Assembly (NCBI RefSeq): GCF_022836935.1
Contig: NZ_CP083239.1
Coordinates: 1,936,001-2,000,000, forward strand
Source of the DNA: Ancylobacter polymorphus
Lineage (GTDB): Bacteria; Pseudomonadota; Alphaproteobacteria; Rhizobiales; Xanthobacteraceae
Direction of reading: 5' to 3'
DNA length: 64,000 bases
In this document: piece after piece, positions 38,550 to 47,909 of the stretch
Layout: every line of letters starts with the position of its first letter
Position numbering within the stretch: the stretch's first letter is position 1
Made by a program: the position numbers and the translations under genes
Notes under the pieces: model-generated
The model's input: the letters and a program-made list of their open reading frames with translations, nothing else
What the model was told of the DNA's origin: nothing
The model's database searches: none

Positions 38550-39470
38550 ATGGGCAAGCATGTCGCCGTCCTGATGGGCGGCTGGTCGCCGGAGCGGCAG
38601 GTGTCGCTGTGGTCCGGCGAAGCCTGCGCGAAAGCCGCGGAAAGCGTTGGCTACCGCGTGACCCGCGTGGATGTCGGGCGCGACATTGCGCAGGTGCTGA
38701 CAGCGCTCAAACCCGATGTGGCGCTTAATGTGCTGCACGGGCGGCCCGGCGAGGACGGCACCATCCAGGGCATTCTCGAAATCCTGCGCATTCCCTACAC
38801 CCATTCCGGGGTGCTCGCCTCGGCGCTGGCGATGGACAAGCGGCAGGCCAAGATTGTCCTTGCCGCGCACGATATCCCCGTACCCGAGGGCCGTATGGTG
38901 ACGCGGGCGGAAGCGGCGCGGGCGCATGTGCTGCCGCGCCCCTATGTGCTCAAGCCGAACACCGGGGGGTCTTCCGTCGGCGTGTTCATCGTGCGGGAGG
39001 ATCAGGAGCACCCGCCCCAGGAGCTTCACCGGCCGGATTGGGGATTCGGCGAGGACCTCGTGGCCGAGCGCTACATCCCCGGCCTGGAGCTGACCTGCGC
39101 CGTCATGGGCGACGAGGCGCTCGGCGTTATCGAAATCCAGTCCGACCTAAAGTTCTATGATTACGAGGCAAAATACGCTCCGGGCGGTTCACGCCACATT
39201 CTGCCGGCCCGAATTTTACCGAATATTTACCAAAAGGCGCAGATGTTAGCGGTCAGGGCGCATCGCGCTCTCGGCTGTCGGGGCATCAGCAGGACGGACT
39301 TCCGCTACGACGACCAGACCGGAGACGAATCCGGCCTTGTCTGTCTGGAGGTCAATACGCAGCCCGGAATGACCGAGACGTCGCTTGTGCCCGAATTGGC
39401 AGCCCATGCGGGCCATTCGTTCGGTGAGCTTGTACGATGGATGGTGGAGGACGCTTCGCTCGATCGCTGA
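38550..39470 (+). CDS. ddl: D-alanine--D-alanine ligase
   Basis: 306 residues, ATP-grasp. Motifs: VLMGGWSPERQVSLWSGEA, VLHGRPGEDGTIQGILE, YTHSGVLASALAMDK, PYVLKPNTGGSSVGVF, and CLEVNTQPGMTETSLVPE with the metal-binding Glu and Asn. It makes D-Ala-D-Ala for MurF. GAGGAG lies 6 bases before the ATG. A 27-base AT-rich island at 39211-39237 inside this gene, with two TTA codons nearby, stands out from the surrounding codon use. The gene overlaps ftsQ by 34 bases. Confidence 0.96.
   Translation: MGKHVAVLMGGWSPERQVSLWSGEACAKAAESVGYRVTRVDVGRDIAQVLTALKPDVALNVLHGRPGEDGTIQGILEILRIPYTHSGVLASALAMDKRQAKIVLAAHDIPVPEGRMVTRAEAARAHVLPRPYVLKPNTGGSSVGVFIVREDQEHPPQELHRPDWGFGEDLVAERYIPGLELTCAVMGDEALGVIEIQSDLKFYDYEAKYAPGGSRHILPARILPNIYQKAQMLAVRAHRALGCRGISRTDFRYDDQTGDESGLVCLEVNTQPGMTETSLVPELAAHAGHSFGELVRWMVEDASLDR
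39211..39237. promoter_or_regulatory. AT-rich direct repeat TTTACC-N5-TTTACC inside ddl, ahead of ftsQAZ
   Basis: TTTACC occurs at 39215-39220 and 39226-39231, exactly 11 bases (one helical turn) apart, within an AT-rich patch in an otherwise GC-rich coding region; TTA codons, rare here, occur at 39216 and 39246. It lies about 200 bases before ftsQ. In Caulobacter a ftsQA promoter under CtrA lies ahead of ftsQ. A role as internal regulatory site or promoter is inferred. Confidence 0.4.
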
Positions 39471-40450
39471 CCCCGCGGCAGACGCCGGCGGGCAAGCGGA
39501 CCAGCGCGGCCACCGGCGAATCGACCCGAGGCGTGCGTCCGCGCATGCCGGTGCGCCGGGCCCCCACGTCCGAGCGCACCCGTCTTCTCGACCGCACCAT
39601 CATCGGCGGCCGGCGCCTGCTGGTCGGCCTGTGCACCTCGCGCGCCGCCTTCACCGGCGCCGGAGCCTGGCTCACGGCGGCCCTGTTCGCCGCCACCGGC
39701 CTTTACGGCATGGAGCGGGGCGGCCATATGCCGGCGGCGATCGAGACCGCTCGCGACTTCGGCGATGTCGCCGCCAATTTTGCCGGGTTCCGCATCGCCA
39801 ACATCAATCTCTCTGGCCAGAATCACGTCACGCCCGGCGATATCCTCGCCACGGCCGGCGTGAAGCCAACATCCTCGCTGCTTTTCCTCGATGCCGAGGG
39901 CGCGCGCATGCGGCTGGAGGAGCTGGCTTGGATCAAGCGTGCCACAGTGCAGAAGCTCTATCCCGACCGCCTCGACATCCAGATCGTCGAGCGCGAGGGC
40001 TTCGCGCTCTGGCAGAAAGACGGCAAGATCAACGTTATCGCCCGCGACGGCACCGTCATCGCCCCCTATTCTGACGACCCGCGCTACATTCGCCTGCCGA
40101 TCGTGGTCGGCGATGGGGCCGAGACTCATGTGGTCGAGATCGTCGAGGCGCTGAGCCTCGTTCCGGGGGTGCGCGATCAGGTGCGTGCGGCCATCCGTGT
40201 CGCCGACCGGCGCTGGACGCTGAAGCTGCGCAATGGCGTCGATGTGCGCTTGCCCGAGGAAGGGCTGAACGACGCGCTCGAACAGCTCGCGCTGCTCGAC
40301 CAGCAGAAGTCGCTGCTCTCTCGCGACATCACCATTGTCGATCTGCGCCTGCCCGACCGGGTATCGGTGCGCCTGTCCGACGCCGCTTATGCGGCGCGCG
40401 AGGCGGAGTTGAAGGCCAAGGCCAAGGCGAAGAAGGCGGGCAGCACATGA
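39437..40450 (+). CDS. ftsQ: Cell division protein FtsQ
   Basis: 337 residues: a long basic cytoplasmic tail (residues 1-70), one membrane helix (GAWLTAALFAATGLYGM), then a POTRA domain (FRIANINLSGQNHVTPGDILATAG) and a beta domain (LAWIKRATVQKLYPDRLDIQIVEREGFALWQ). It bridges early and late divisome parts through FtsB/FtsL. The ATG at 39437 gives a 34-base overlap with ddl; a start nearer the helix cannot be excluded because no strong ribosome site is seen. The C-terminus is Lys/Ala-rich and overlaps ftsA by 4 bases. Confidence 0.92.
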   Translation: MDGGGRFARSLTPRQTPAGKRTSAATGESTRGVRPRMPVRRAPTSERTRLLDRTIIGGRRLLVGLCTSRAAFTGAGAWLTAALFAATGLYGMERGGHMPAAIETARDFGDVAANFAGFRIANINLSGQNHVTPGDILATAGVKPTSSLLFLDAEGARMRLEELAWIKRATVQKLYPDRLDIQIVEREGFALWQKDGKINVIARDGTVIAPYSDDPRYIRLPIVVGDGAETHVVEIVEALSLVPGVRDQVRAAIRVADRRWTLKLRNGVDVRLPEEGLNDALEQLALLDQQKSLLSRDITIVDLRLPDRVSVRLSDAAYAAREAELKAKAKAKKAGST

Positions 40451-41769
40451 GAACCCGCGCACCGTTCGAGATCGCCCCGAAAATGCGGCCGTTGGCGCCG
40501 CGCCGCACCGGCGTGGTCGGCGTGCTGGAAGTCGGCACCTCCAAGATCGTCTGCATGATCGCCCGGCTGAAGCCGCGGGAGGCGACGTCCAGCCTGCGCC
40601 GGCGCACTCATTCGGTGGATGTGCTTGGCATCGGCCACACCAGCGCCCATGGCATCAAGGGCGGCACGGTCATCGACATGGAGCGCGCCGAGCACGCGAT
40701 CCGCCGGGCAGTGGACGCGGCCGAGCGCACCGCCGGGGCGCAGATCGCTTCCGTTATTGTCTCGATGGCCGGCGGCCGCCTCGCTTCCGAGCACTTCACC
40801 GCCGAGGTCGATCTGCCCGAGCCGGCCGTCGCCGAGGGTGATATCCGCCGCGTGCTCGACGCCGCCTCCACTTTCGCGGTCGGCGAGGGGCGCACCATCC
40901 TGCACGCCTTGCCGGTCGGCTATGCGCTGGACGGCGTCGCCGGCATTGGTGAGCCGCGCGGCATGCTGGGGCGCCGGCTCGGCGTCGATCTGCACGTCAT
41001 CACCGCCGAGGCGGCCGCTGTGCGCAACCTGCTGCTGTGCATCGAGCGCTGCCACCTCGGCGTCGAGGCGATGGTCGCGGCCCCCTATGCGGCGGCGCTG
41101 TCGACCCTGGCCGATGACGAGGCGGAACTCGGCGTCACGCTCATCGACTTCGGCGCCGGCACCACGACGGTGGCGGTGGTCGAGAACGGCCATTGCGTGC
41201 ATGTCGACGGCATCGCCATCGGCGGCCAGCACGTGACCAACGACGTGGCGCGCGGCCTGTCCACCCGCCTTGCCGATGCCGAGCGGCTGAAGAGCCTGCA
41301 TGGCGGCGTGCTGGCGATGGGCGCTGACGAGCGCGAAATGCTCACCGTGCCCAGCATCACCGACGATCACGACCTGCCGCGGGCGATTCCCAAGGCGCGG
41401 CTGATGCGCATCGTGCGCCCGCGCGTCGAGGAGATCGTGGAACTGGTGCGCGACCGTCTGCACGCCTCCGGCCATGCGGCAGGAGCGGGTCGGCGCATCG
41501 TTCTCACCGGCGGGGCCGCTCAACTCACTGGCCTTGCGGAGCTAGTCGGGAACATACTGGGACCACAGGTGCGAATCGGTCGTCCGCTCGGTATCTCCAA
41601 GCTGCCGGAGGCGACGCGCGGCGCGCCCTTCGCCGTGGCTACCGGGCTTCTGGTCTATCCGCAGGTCGCGGGGCTCGAACATTTCGAGGCTCGCCGCCGC
41701 CGCCTCTCGCAGGGCGACGGTTCCGGCTACTTCTCGCGCGTCGGTCACTGGCTGAGGGAGGCCTTCTGA
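40447..41769 (+). CDS. ftsA: Cell division protein FtsA
   Basis: 440 residues, actin/Hsp70-like ATPase that tethers FtsZ to the membrane. Motifs: GVLEVGTSKIVCMI (phosphate 1), the 1C domain around IDMERAEHAIRRAVDAAER, LIDFGAGTTTVAVVENG (phosphate 2), and IVLTGGAAQLTGLAELVGNIL (adenosine). The C-terminal GYFSRVGHWLREAF is the amphipathic membrane-targeting helix. It overlaps ftsQ by 4 bases and precedes ftsZ by 86. Confidence 0.95.
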   Translation: MRTRAPFEIAPKMRPLAPRRTGVVGVLEVGTSKIVCMIARLKPREATSSLRRRTHSVDVLGIGHTSAHGIKGGTVIDMERAEHAIRRAVDAAERTAGAQIASVIVSMAGGRLASEHFTAEVDLPEPAVAEGDIRRVLDAASTFAVGEGRTILHALPVGYALDGVAGIGEPRGMLGRRLGVDLHVITAEAAAVRNLLLCIERCHLGVEAMVAAPYAAALSTLADDEAELGVTLIDFGAGTTTVAVVENGHCVHVDGIAIGGQHVTNDVARGLSTRLADAERLKSLHGGVLAMGADEREMLTVPSITDDHDLPRAIPKARLMRIVRPRVEEIVELVRDRLHASGHAAGAGRRIVLTGGAAQLTGLAELVGNILGPQVRIGRPLGISKLPEATRGAPFAVATGLLVYPQVAGLEHFEARRRRLSQGDGSGYFSRVGHWLREAF

Positions 41770-41855
41770 CGTGCACCATTTAATCCGCGCCGGCGGAACC
41801 GGCACCACAGGGATCATGACGGGCCGCGTGCCCGCCGGCGTTAGGGGACACTAGA

Positions 41856-43568
41856 ATGACCATCAACCTCCAGGTACCGGATATCCGCGAACTGCGTCCC
41901 CGCATCACCGTCTTCGGTGTTGGTGGCGCTGGCGGCAACGCGGTCAACAACATGATCACGGCCGGCCTGACGGGGGTCGACTTCGTGGTCGCCAACACCG
42001 ACGCGCAGGCGCTGACCCTCTCCAAGGCCGAGCGCATCGTGCAGATGGGCGTCGCGGTCACCGAAGGTCTCGGTGCCGGTTCCCAGCCTGAAGTCGGTCG
42101 TGCCGCCGCCGAGGAAGCGCTCGACGAGATCCGCGATCATCTCGCAGGCGCCCACATGGTGTTCATCACCGCCGGCATGGGCGGCGGCACCGGCACCGGC
42201 GCGGCCCCGGTCATCGCCCGTGCGGCCCGCGAGCTGGGTATCCTCACCGTCGGCGTGGTGACCAAGCCCTTCCACTTCGAAGGCCAGCGCCGCATGCGCA
42301 TCGGCGAGATGGGCATCAACGAGCTGCAGAAGGGTGTCGATACGCTCATCGTCATCCCCAACCAGAACCTGTTCCGCGTCGCCAATGAGCGCACCACCTT
42401 CGCCGACGCCTTCGCGATGGCCGACCAGGTGCTCTATTCCGGCGTTGCCTGCATCACCGACCTGATGGTGAAGGAAGGCCTCATCAACCTCGACTTCGCC
42501 GACGTCCGCGCGGTGATGCGCGAGATGGGCAAGGCTATGATGGGCACGGGCGAGGCCTCCGGCGAGCAGCGCGCCCGCCATGCGGCCGAGGCGGCGATCG
42601 CCAACCCGCTGCTCGACGAAGTGTCGATGCGTGGCGCGCGCGGCCTACTGATCTCGATCACCGGCGGCAAGGACCTGACCCTGTTCGAGGTGGACGAGGC
42701 GGCGACCCGCATCCGTGAGGAAGTCGACCCCGATGCCAACATCATTCTGGGCGCCACCTTCGACGAGACCCTGGAAGGGCTGATCCGCGTGTCGGTCGTT
42801 GCCACCGGTATCGACCCGGCGGTGATTCCCGAGCAGATTCCCCACGCGCTGAACAATCTGCCGGACCTCGGCGGCCGCCGTGTCTCCAATGCAGGCCGCG
42901 CCGCCGTGGAAGCCCGCCGCGACGCCGCCCTGCGCTCGGTCGCCTCGGCGCTCGACGCGGAGGATTTCGGCGCCCCGCACCACGAGCCGAGCTTCGCCGC
43001 GGCCCCGGTCAGCGAGCATCCCTATGGTGAGCCGTCCTACGCCCAGCCGTCCTATGCGCCGGCGCCGGCCGCTATCGACGACGTGACCATCCGCCCGATG
43101 GCGCCCAAGCCCGCGCTCTATGCCGAGCCCGAGCCGGCGCCGTACAATGAGGCGGCTTACGAAGAGCACGCGATCGAGCCGTTCATTCCGCCGCAGGCCG
43201 AGCGTCCGTCCCCGCGCATGCCGCGCGTCGACGAGCTTCCCATGCCGGCGCAGAATCAGATCCGCGCTGCGCGCGGCGAGGCGCCGGACCATCATCAGGC
43301 TGAGAAGAAGCGGATGACGCTGCTGCAGCGTCTCGCCCATGTCGGCCTCGGCCGCAGCCAGGAGGAAGACGAAGAGCCGGCGGCGGATATGCGCCCCGTG
43401 GTGCGCCGCGCGCCGGCCCAGCCCGAGCCGCGTCAGGTTGCTGACATGCGGCCCGAGACTTCCGAATACGCCAAGCGTCCGGCGGCCCGCCCGGCCGATC
43501 CGCGCGCGGCGCGCCCGGCGGAGGATGATCATCTCGATATCCCCGCCTTCCTGCGCCGCCAAGGCTGA
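41856..43568 (+). CDS. ftsZ: Cell division GTPase FtsZ with long C-terminal linker
   Basis: 570 residues. The tubulin-like core (1 to about 320) has [18 protein letters not shown], the GTP-binding signature [15 protein letters not shown] (about 107-121), NTDAQAL and [11 protein letters not shown]. Then a roughly 230-residue Ala/Pro/Glu-rich disordered linker, and the conserved tail [10 protein letters not shown] (residues 561-570) that binds FtsA and other partners. Long linkers are typical of Rhizobiales FtsZ. AGGGGA precedes the ATG. Downstream lie two hairpins. Confidence 0.97.
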   Translation: MTINLQVPDIRELRPRITVFGVGGAGGNAVNNMITAGLTGVDFVVANTDAQALTLSKAERIVQMGVAVTEGLGAGSQPEVGRAAAEEALDEIRDHLAGAHMVFITAGMGGGTGTGAAPVIARAARELGILTVGVVTKPFHFEGQRRMRIGEMGINELQKGVDTLIVIPNQNLFRVANERTTFADAFAMADQVLYSGVACITDLMVKEGLINLDFADVRAVMREMGKAMMGTGEASGEQRARHAAEAAIANPLLDEVSMRGARGLLISITGGKDLTLFEVDEAATRIREEVDPDANIILGATFDETLEGLIRVSVVATGIDPAVIPEQIPHALNNLPDLGGRRVSNAGRAAVEARRDAALRSVASALDAEDFGAPHHEPSFAAAPVSEHPYGEPSYAQPSYAPAPAAIDDVTIRPMAPKPALYAEPEPAPYNEAAYEEHAIEPFIPPQAERPSPRMPRVDELPMPAQNQIRAARGEAPDHHQAEKKRMTLLQRLAHVGLGRSQEEDEEPAADMRPVVRRAPAQPEPRQVADMRPETSEYAKRPAARPADPRAARPAEDDHLDIPAFLRRQG

Positions 43569-43579
43569 GACACGCACCA

Positions 43580-43648
43580 CAGGCGGCCGCGTGCCGCCTG
43601 TTACAAAACGCCCACGCAATGCAGCGCCCGGATCGCGAGGTCCGGGCG
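43580..43648 (+). terminator. Paired hairpins downstream of ftsZ, possible weak terminator
   Basis: CAGGCGG-N7-CCGCCTG (43580-43600) and CGCCCGGA-N8-TCCGGGCG (43625-43648). Neither is followed by a good T-run (TTAC, TAGCTGTTTG), so termination is uncertain; they may instead stabilise the ftsZ mRNA end. Confidence 0.4.
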
Positions 43649-43698
43649 TAGCTGTTTGTAATTAAAGGATTTTTCAGATTTGTGCGGTAGCGTAAAGG

Positions 43699-43714
43699 CG
43701 GTAACAGACGGTAA
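43699..43714 (+). promoter_or_regulatory. CGGTAA direct repeat upstream of lpxC
   Basis: CGGTAA at 43699-43704 and 43709-43714, 10 bases apart, about 160 bases before the lpxC ATG. The core GGTAA is also the core of the direct repeat inside ddl read on the minus strand (GGTAAA twice, 11 apart). A shared regulator of envelope genes is possible but unproven. Confidence 0.3.
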
Positions 43715-43873
43715 GCAAGCGTGATTTGGCGCGGACTCACGGCGCCGTTATCTTGCCAGCCAACGATAAGCGTCCGCAGCGGATTCGGTTCCGAGCCTTT
43801 AGGTAGCGGCGCACTGTGTTGGTTTTGGGGATTGGGGAGAGCGGGGCGCCTGCCGCACCGCTTTTTGGGTCGA

Positions 43874-44812
43874 ATGAACGCTGTACGGCAGACCACCCTC
43901 GGCGATGATGTGACGCTCTCCGGCGTCGGCGTACATTCCGGCAAGATGGCCCGGATGCATCTTTCCCCCGCCGAAGCCGACACGGGCATCGTCTTCTTCC
44001 GCAACGACACGAATCAATCGGTGCGCGCTTGCCGTGGTGCGGTGCGTGGTAGCGATCTCGCCACCGTGCTGCGCGATTCGGAAGGGCCCGCCGTTTCCAC
44101 CGTTGAACACCTGATGGCCTGCTTCGCCGGCCTCGGTGTCGACAATGCCCGGGTCGAGATCGACGGTCCGGAAGTACCGATCCTCGATGGCAGCGCCGGC
44201 GAATTCGTTGCTGCGGTGGATGAGGCCAGCATTGTCGAGACCGACCGCGCGCGCCGTTATCTGCGTGTGCTCAAGCCCGTCCGTATCGAGACAGAGACCG
44301 GCTTCGGCGAGATTTCGCCCTATGACATGGGCTTCCGGCTCGAAGTCGAGATCGATTTCAACCATTCCGCCATCGGGCGTCAGCGCTTCGCGGCCACCAT
44401 GTCGCCGGATGTGTTCCGCAAGGAACTCGCCGCTGCGCGCACCTTCGGCTTCGTCAGCGATGTCGAGCGTCTGTGGCAGGCCGGCTATGCCCTCGGCGCC
44501 TCGCTCGACAACACCATCTGCCTCGGCGACGAGGGCGTGATGAACACCACCGGTCTGCGCTACGCCGACGAGTTCGTCCGCCATAAGGCGCTCGACGCCA
44601 TTGGGGATCTTGCCATTGGCGGCCTGCCGCTTCTGGCCCGCTACCGTTCCTATCGCGGCGGCCACAAGCTGAATTTCGCCGTCGTCGACGCGCTGCTCTC
44701 CGACCGTTCCGCCTATGAGATCGTCGAAGCCCGCATCCCGGCCCGCCGGACCGTCAGCAGCAATGCCGGGCTGATCGCAGTGGCGGTTCCCGCCTACGCG
44801 CCGGAACTGTGA
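43874..44812 (+). CDS. lpxC: UDP-3-O-acyl-GlcNAc deacetylase LpxC
   Basis: 312 residues, zinc amidase performing the committed step of lipid A synthesis. Motifs: QTTLGDDVTLSGVGVHSGK, VSTVEHLMACFAGLGVDNARVEIDGPEVPILDGSA, ARTFGFVSDVERL, and FVRHKALDAIGDLAIGG with the second zinc His and Asp, then the final GHKLNF His. The ATG at 43874 is used; an in-frame upstream extension to 43721 is not protein-like. Its location right after ftsZ links outer-membrane synthesis to division. Confidence 0.96.
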   Translation: MNAVRQTTLGDDVTLSGVGVHSGKMARMHLSPAEADTGIVFFRNDTNQSVRACRGAVRGSDLATVLRDSEGPAVSTVEHLMACFAGLGVDNARVEIDGPEVPILDGSAGEFVAAVDEASIVETDRARRYLRVLKPVRIETETGFGEISPYDMGFRLEVEIDFNHSAIGRQRFAATMSPDVFRKELAAARTFGFVSDVERLWQAGYALGASLDNTICLGDEGVMNTTGLRYADEFVRHKALDAIGDLAIGGLPLLARYRSYRGGHKLNFAVVDALLSDRSAYEIVEARIPARRTVSSNAGLIAVAVPAYAPEL

Positions 44813-45091
44813 GGCTGTCGACCTCCTGGCCGACTGATGGGCCGGGCGCCGGACGTTCCAATCGCTCCCGTCTTCCGGTTTTTCTCCATTTGGCTGGGTG
44901 CCGTCCGGGCTGCATTTCCCGGTGTTGCCGTGCATGCGCGTCCTTCGCGCCACAGAGGGCGTGAAAAGGTGGCTTGCCGTGGCTCTTTGCGCTCGGCGTC
45001 CCAAGGCGCCATAATCCGGTCGGAAAGCCACCTTAGCGCCTGTCCACGCACTCGGCGACGAAACAGCGACCAGATCGGGATCGAACTTGTG

Positions 45092-45997
45092 ATGCGTCTT
45101 CTCCGTCTCGGCCAGACTGTTCCCGGCCCCTTGGCTCCCGTCTCCCGCCCCCGCGCGGTGCGTTCGGGCTTCGTGGCCGCGCGCCTTTTCGGACTGGTGC
45201 TCGTTGGTGCCTCGCTGGGCGGCTGCGCCAGCTGGTTCGATACCAACAAGGAAGAGACGGTCTATCCCGACGTTCCCGCCGAACAGCGCTACAATGAGGG
45301 CCTCACCCTCATGCAGAAGGGTGAGTACAAGGAGGCGATCACCCGCTTCGAGGATGTCGATCGCCAGCATCCCTACTCCGAATGGGCGCGCAAGGCGCTG
45401 CTGATGATCGCCTATAACAACTACACGCTGGGCGAATACGACGATTGCATCGCAGCGGCGCGGCGTTATCTCGCTCTGCATCCCGGCTCGGAAGATGCTG
45501 CCTATGCGCAGTATCTCGTCGCCGCCTCCTATTTCGACCAGATCCCCGACATCTCTCGCGACCAGCAGCGCACGCAGCGCGCCATGGATGCGCTGGAAGA
45601 GGTTATTCGAAAGTATCCAAATACGGAATACGCCGTCAGCGCCAAGAAGAAGCTCGAAGTCGCTCGCGATCAGCTCGCCGGCAAGGAGATGATGATCGGG
45701 CGCTATTATCTTGAGCAGCGCAATTATGCGGGCGCGATCAACCGCTTCAAGGTGGTGGTGACCCGCTATCAGACGACCCGCCATGTCGAGGAGGCGCTTT
45801 ACCGCCTCACCGAAGCCTATATGTCGCTTGGCGTCATCAGCGAGGCGCAGACATCGGCGGCGGTGCTGGGCTATAATTTCCCCGACAGCACCTGGTACAA
45901 GGACGCGTTCAAGCTGGTTCAGTCGCGCGGCGTCGATCCGAAGATGAACGAGCAGTCGTGGATCGCCAAGGCGTTCAAGGGTTTCACCCTCGGCTAG
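45092..45997 (+). CDS. bamD: Outer membrane assembly lipoprotein BamD (YfiO/ComL)
   Basis: 301 residues. Signal peptide with lipobox SLGGC (lipid Cys at about 47), then five TPR-like repeats: VPAEQRYNEGLTLMQKGEYKEAITRFEDVDRQHPYSEWARKALLM and onward, ending in the C-terminal VVVTRYQTTRHVEEALYRLTEAY helix pair. It belongs to the BAM complex inserting outer-membrane beta-barrels. The ATG at 45092 is chosen as giving the usual lipoprotein signal; the 255-base in-frame upstream extension is not needed. Confidence 0.94.
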   Translation: MRLLRLGQTVPGPLAPVSRPRAVRSGFVAARLFGLVLVGASLGGCASWFDTNKEETVYPDVPAEQRYNEGLTLMQKGEYKEAITRFEDVDRQHPYSEWARKALLMIAYNNYTLGEYDDCIAAARRYLALHPGSEDAAYAQYLVAASYFDQIPDISRDQQRTQRAMDALEEVIRKYPNTEYAVSAKKKLEVARDQLAGKEMMIGRYYLEQRNYAGAINRFKVVVTRYQTTRHVEEALYRLTEAYMSLGVISEAQTSAAVLGYNFPDSTWYKDAFKLVQSRGVDPKMNEQSWIAKAFKGFTLG

Positions 45998-46038
45998 GGA
46001 AGGGGCGAAACCCTCTTCCGCTCCGCCGCGACTTGTGA

Positions 46039-46053
46039 GAACGTAGCGAGAAC
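46039..46053. promoter_or_regulatory. LexA box GAAC-N7-GAAC upstream of recN
   Basis: GAAC (46039-46042), seven bases, GAAC (46050-46053): the exact alphaproteobacterial SOS box (GTTC-N7-GTTC in the other orientation), 78 bases before recN, a known SOS gene. It overlaps a possible -35 (TTGTGA at 46033). Confidence 0.85.
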
Positions 46054-46130
46054 ATGATGCGCGTCTTTCGGCCGCTGGCGCCAACGCCGCGCATGCTCGT
46101 CCCGCAAGGCCACGTTCTGGAGCGTTACCC

Positions 46131-47804
46131 ATGCTGATCGCCCTGTCGATCAGGGATATCGTGCTCATCGAGCGGCTCGACCTCTCTTTCCATTCCGGCC
46201 TCACGGTCCTCACCGGCGAAACCGGCGCGGGCAAGTCCATCCTGCTCGACGCCTTCACCCTCGCGCTCGGCGGCCGGGGCGATGGCTCGCTGGTGCGTCA
46301 GGGCACCACGCAGGGGCAGGTGACGGCCGAATTCGATCTCGCCGCCGATCACCCCGTGCGCGCACTGCTGGCGGAAGCCGGGATCGACGATGATGGCGCG
46401 CTGGTGCTGCGGCGGGTGCAGCATGCGGATGGCCGCACCCGCGCTTTTGTCAACGATCAGTCGGTCAGCGCGCAGATGCTGCGCACGCTCGGTCGTCGAC
46501 TGGTGGAGATTCACGGCCAGCACGACGATCGCGCGCTGGTCGATCCTGCGTCGCACCGCGCGCTGCTCGACGCCTATGGCGGTCTGGTCGGGCTGGCCGA
46601 GGAAGTCAGCGCCCGGGCCCGCGGCTGGCGCGCTGCCCGCACGGAGGCCGCCCAGGAAAAGGCGCGGCTTGATGAGGCAGCCAAGGAAGCCGATTTCATC
46701 CGTCATGCGGTGGAGGAGCTTACCGCCCTTGCCGCCGAGCCGGGCGAAGAGGAACGTCTTGCGGCGCGGCGCACCGAAATGATGCGTTTCGAGAAGATCG
46801 CGACCGATCTGGCCGATGCGCAGGACGCCGTCGGCGGCAACAATTCCCCCATACCCGGCCTCGCCGCCGCCGTGCGCCGGCTCGAACGGCGGGCCGGCGA
46901 GGTCGAATCGCTGGTGCGCCCGGCGGTAGAAGCGATCGACGCGGCGCTGAACGCACTCGACCTTGCCCGCTCCCATCTCGATGCGGCGCTGCGCGAGGCC
47001 GATTTCGACCCGCATGAGCTGGAACGGATCGAGGAACGGCTGTTCACCCTGCGCGCGGCCGGCCGGAAATACGCCTGCACGGTGGACGACCTGCCGACCG
47101 TCGCCGCCCGCTTTGCCGACCAGCTCGACGCGCTCGACCATGGAGCCGAGACGCTGAAGGGTCTCGAGGCGCGCGCCGATGCCATGGAAGCGGCCTATCG
47201 CCAGTCGGCGCGCGATCTCTCGCACAAGCGCCGCGCGGCGGCCGAGGCGCTGGATGCGGCGGTGAACGCCGAACTGCCGCCGCTGAAGCTGGAGCGCGCC
47301 CGGTTCCTCACCGACTGCCAGATGGACGAGGCCGCGCATATCGACGGCTATGACCGCATCGAGTTCTGGGTGCAGACCAATCCTGGCACGCGGCCCGGCC
47401 CGATGATGAAGGTCGCCTCCGGCGGCGAACTGGCGCGCTTCCTGCTGGCGCTGAAGGTGGTGCTGGCCGACAAGGGCTCGGCGCCGACGTTGGTGTTCGA
47501 CGAAATCGACACCGGGGTCGGTGGCGCGGTGGCCGACGCGATCGGCGCCCGCCTCGCCCGGCTTTCGGGTCGCGTGCAGGTGGTGGCGGTGACGCATGCC
47601 CCGCAGGTGGCCGCACGCGCCGGCAATCATTTCCGCATCGCCAAGGAGGCCATGGCCGAACTCGACCGCGTGGCGACGCGGGTGGCGCCGCTTGCCCCCG
47701 ATCACCGGCGCGAGGAGATCGCCCGGATGCTGTCCGGTGCCGAAGTGACGTCGGAGGCACGGGCGGCGGCCGACAGGCTGCTGAAAGGGGCGGTCGCCGA
47801 TTGA
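46131..47804 (+). CDS. recN: DNA repair protein RecN
   Basis: 557 residues, SMC-like ATPase: N-terminal Walker A VLTGETGAGKSILLDAFTLALGG (about 30), HGQHDDRAL motif, a coiled-coil centre rich in Ala, Glu and Arg (about 160-380), and C-terminal KVASGGELARFLLALK (signature) with Walker B LVFDEIDTGVGG and VVAVTHAPQVAARA. It aligns or tethers broken DNA in recombination repair. A LexA box upstream indicates SOS induction. Start ATG at 46131 (MLIALSIRDIVLIERLDL). Confidence 0.96.
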   Translation: MLIALSIRDIVLIERLDLSFHSGLTVLTGETGAGKSILLDAFTLALGGRGDGSLVRQGTTQGQVTAEFDLAADHPVRALLAEAGIDDDGALVLRRVQHADGRTRAFVNDQSVSAQMLRTLGRRLVEIHGQHDDRALVDPASHRALLDAYGGLVGLAEEVSARARGWRAARTEAAQEKARLDEAAKEADFIRHAVEELTALAAEPGEEERLAARRTEMMRFEKIATDLADAQDAVGGNNSPIPGLAAAVRRLERRAGEVESLVRPAVEAIDAALNALDLARSHLDAALREADFDPHELERIEERLFTLRAAGRKYACTVDDLPTVAARFADQLDALDHGAETLKGLEARADAMEAAYRQSARDLSHKRRAAAEALDAAVNAELPPLKLERARFLTDCQMDEAAHIDGYDRIEFWVQTNPGTRPGPMMKVASGGELARFLLALKVVLADKGSAPTLVFDEIDTGVGGAVADAIGARLARLSGRVQVVAVTHAPQVAARAGNHFRIAKEAMAELDRVATRVAPLAPDHRREEIARMLSGAEVTSEARAAADRLLKGAVAD

Positions 47805-47909
47805 TACTCCGCCGGCGGGGCGCCTGCGCCCTCGGAGGGCGTCGACTTCCGCGCCGGCCTGTCCTATTCGACGTGCGAACGCCCCTGTCCCTCGCTCCGC
47901 CGGCTTCCC

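Larger units (their letters stand above)
43569..43873. other. ftsZ-lpxC intergenic region (305 bases)
   Basis: It holds hairpins just after ftsZ and an AT-richer stretch from 43645 likely to contain the lpxC promoter, including GTAA at 43692, 43701 and 43711. An in-frame extension of lpxC to 43721 has no protein-like composition. Confidence 0.5.
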
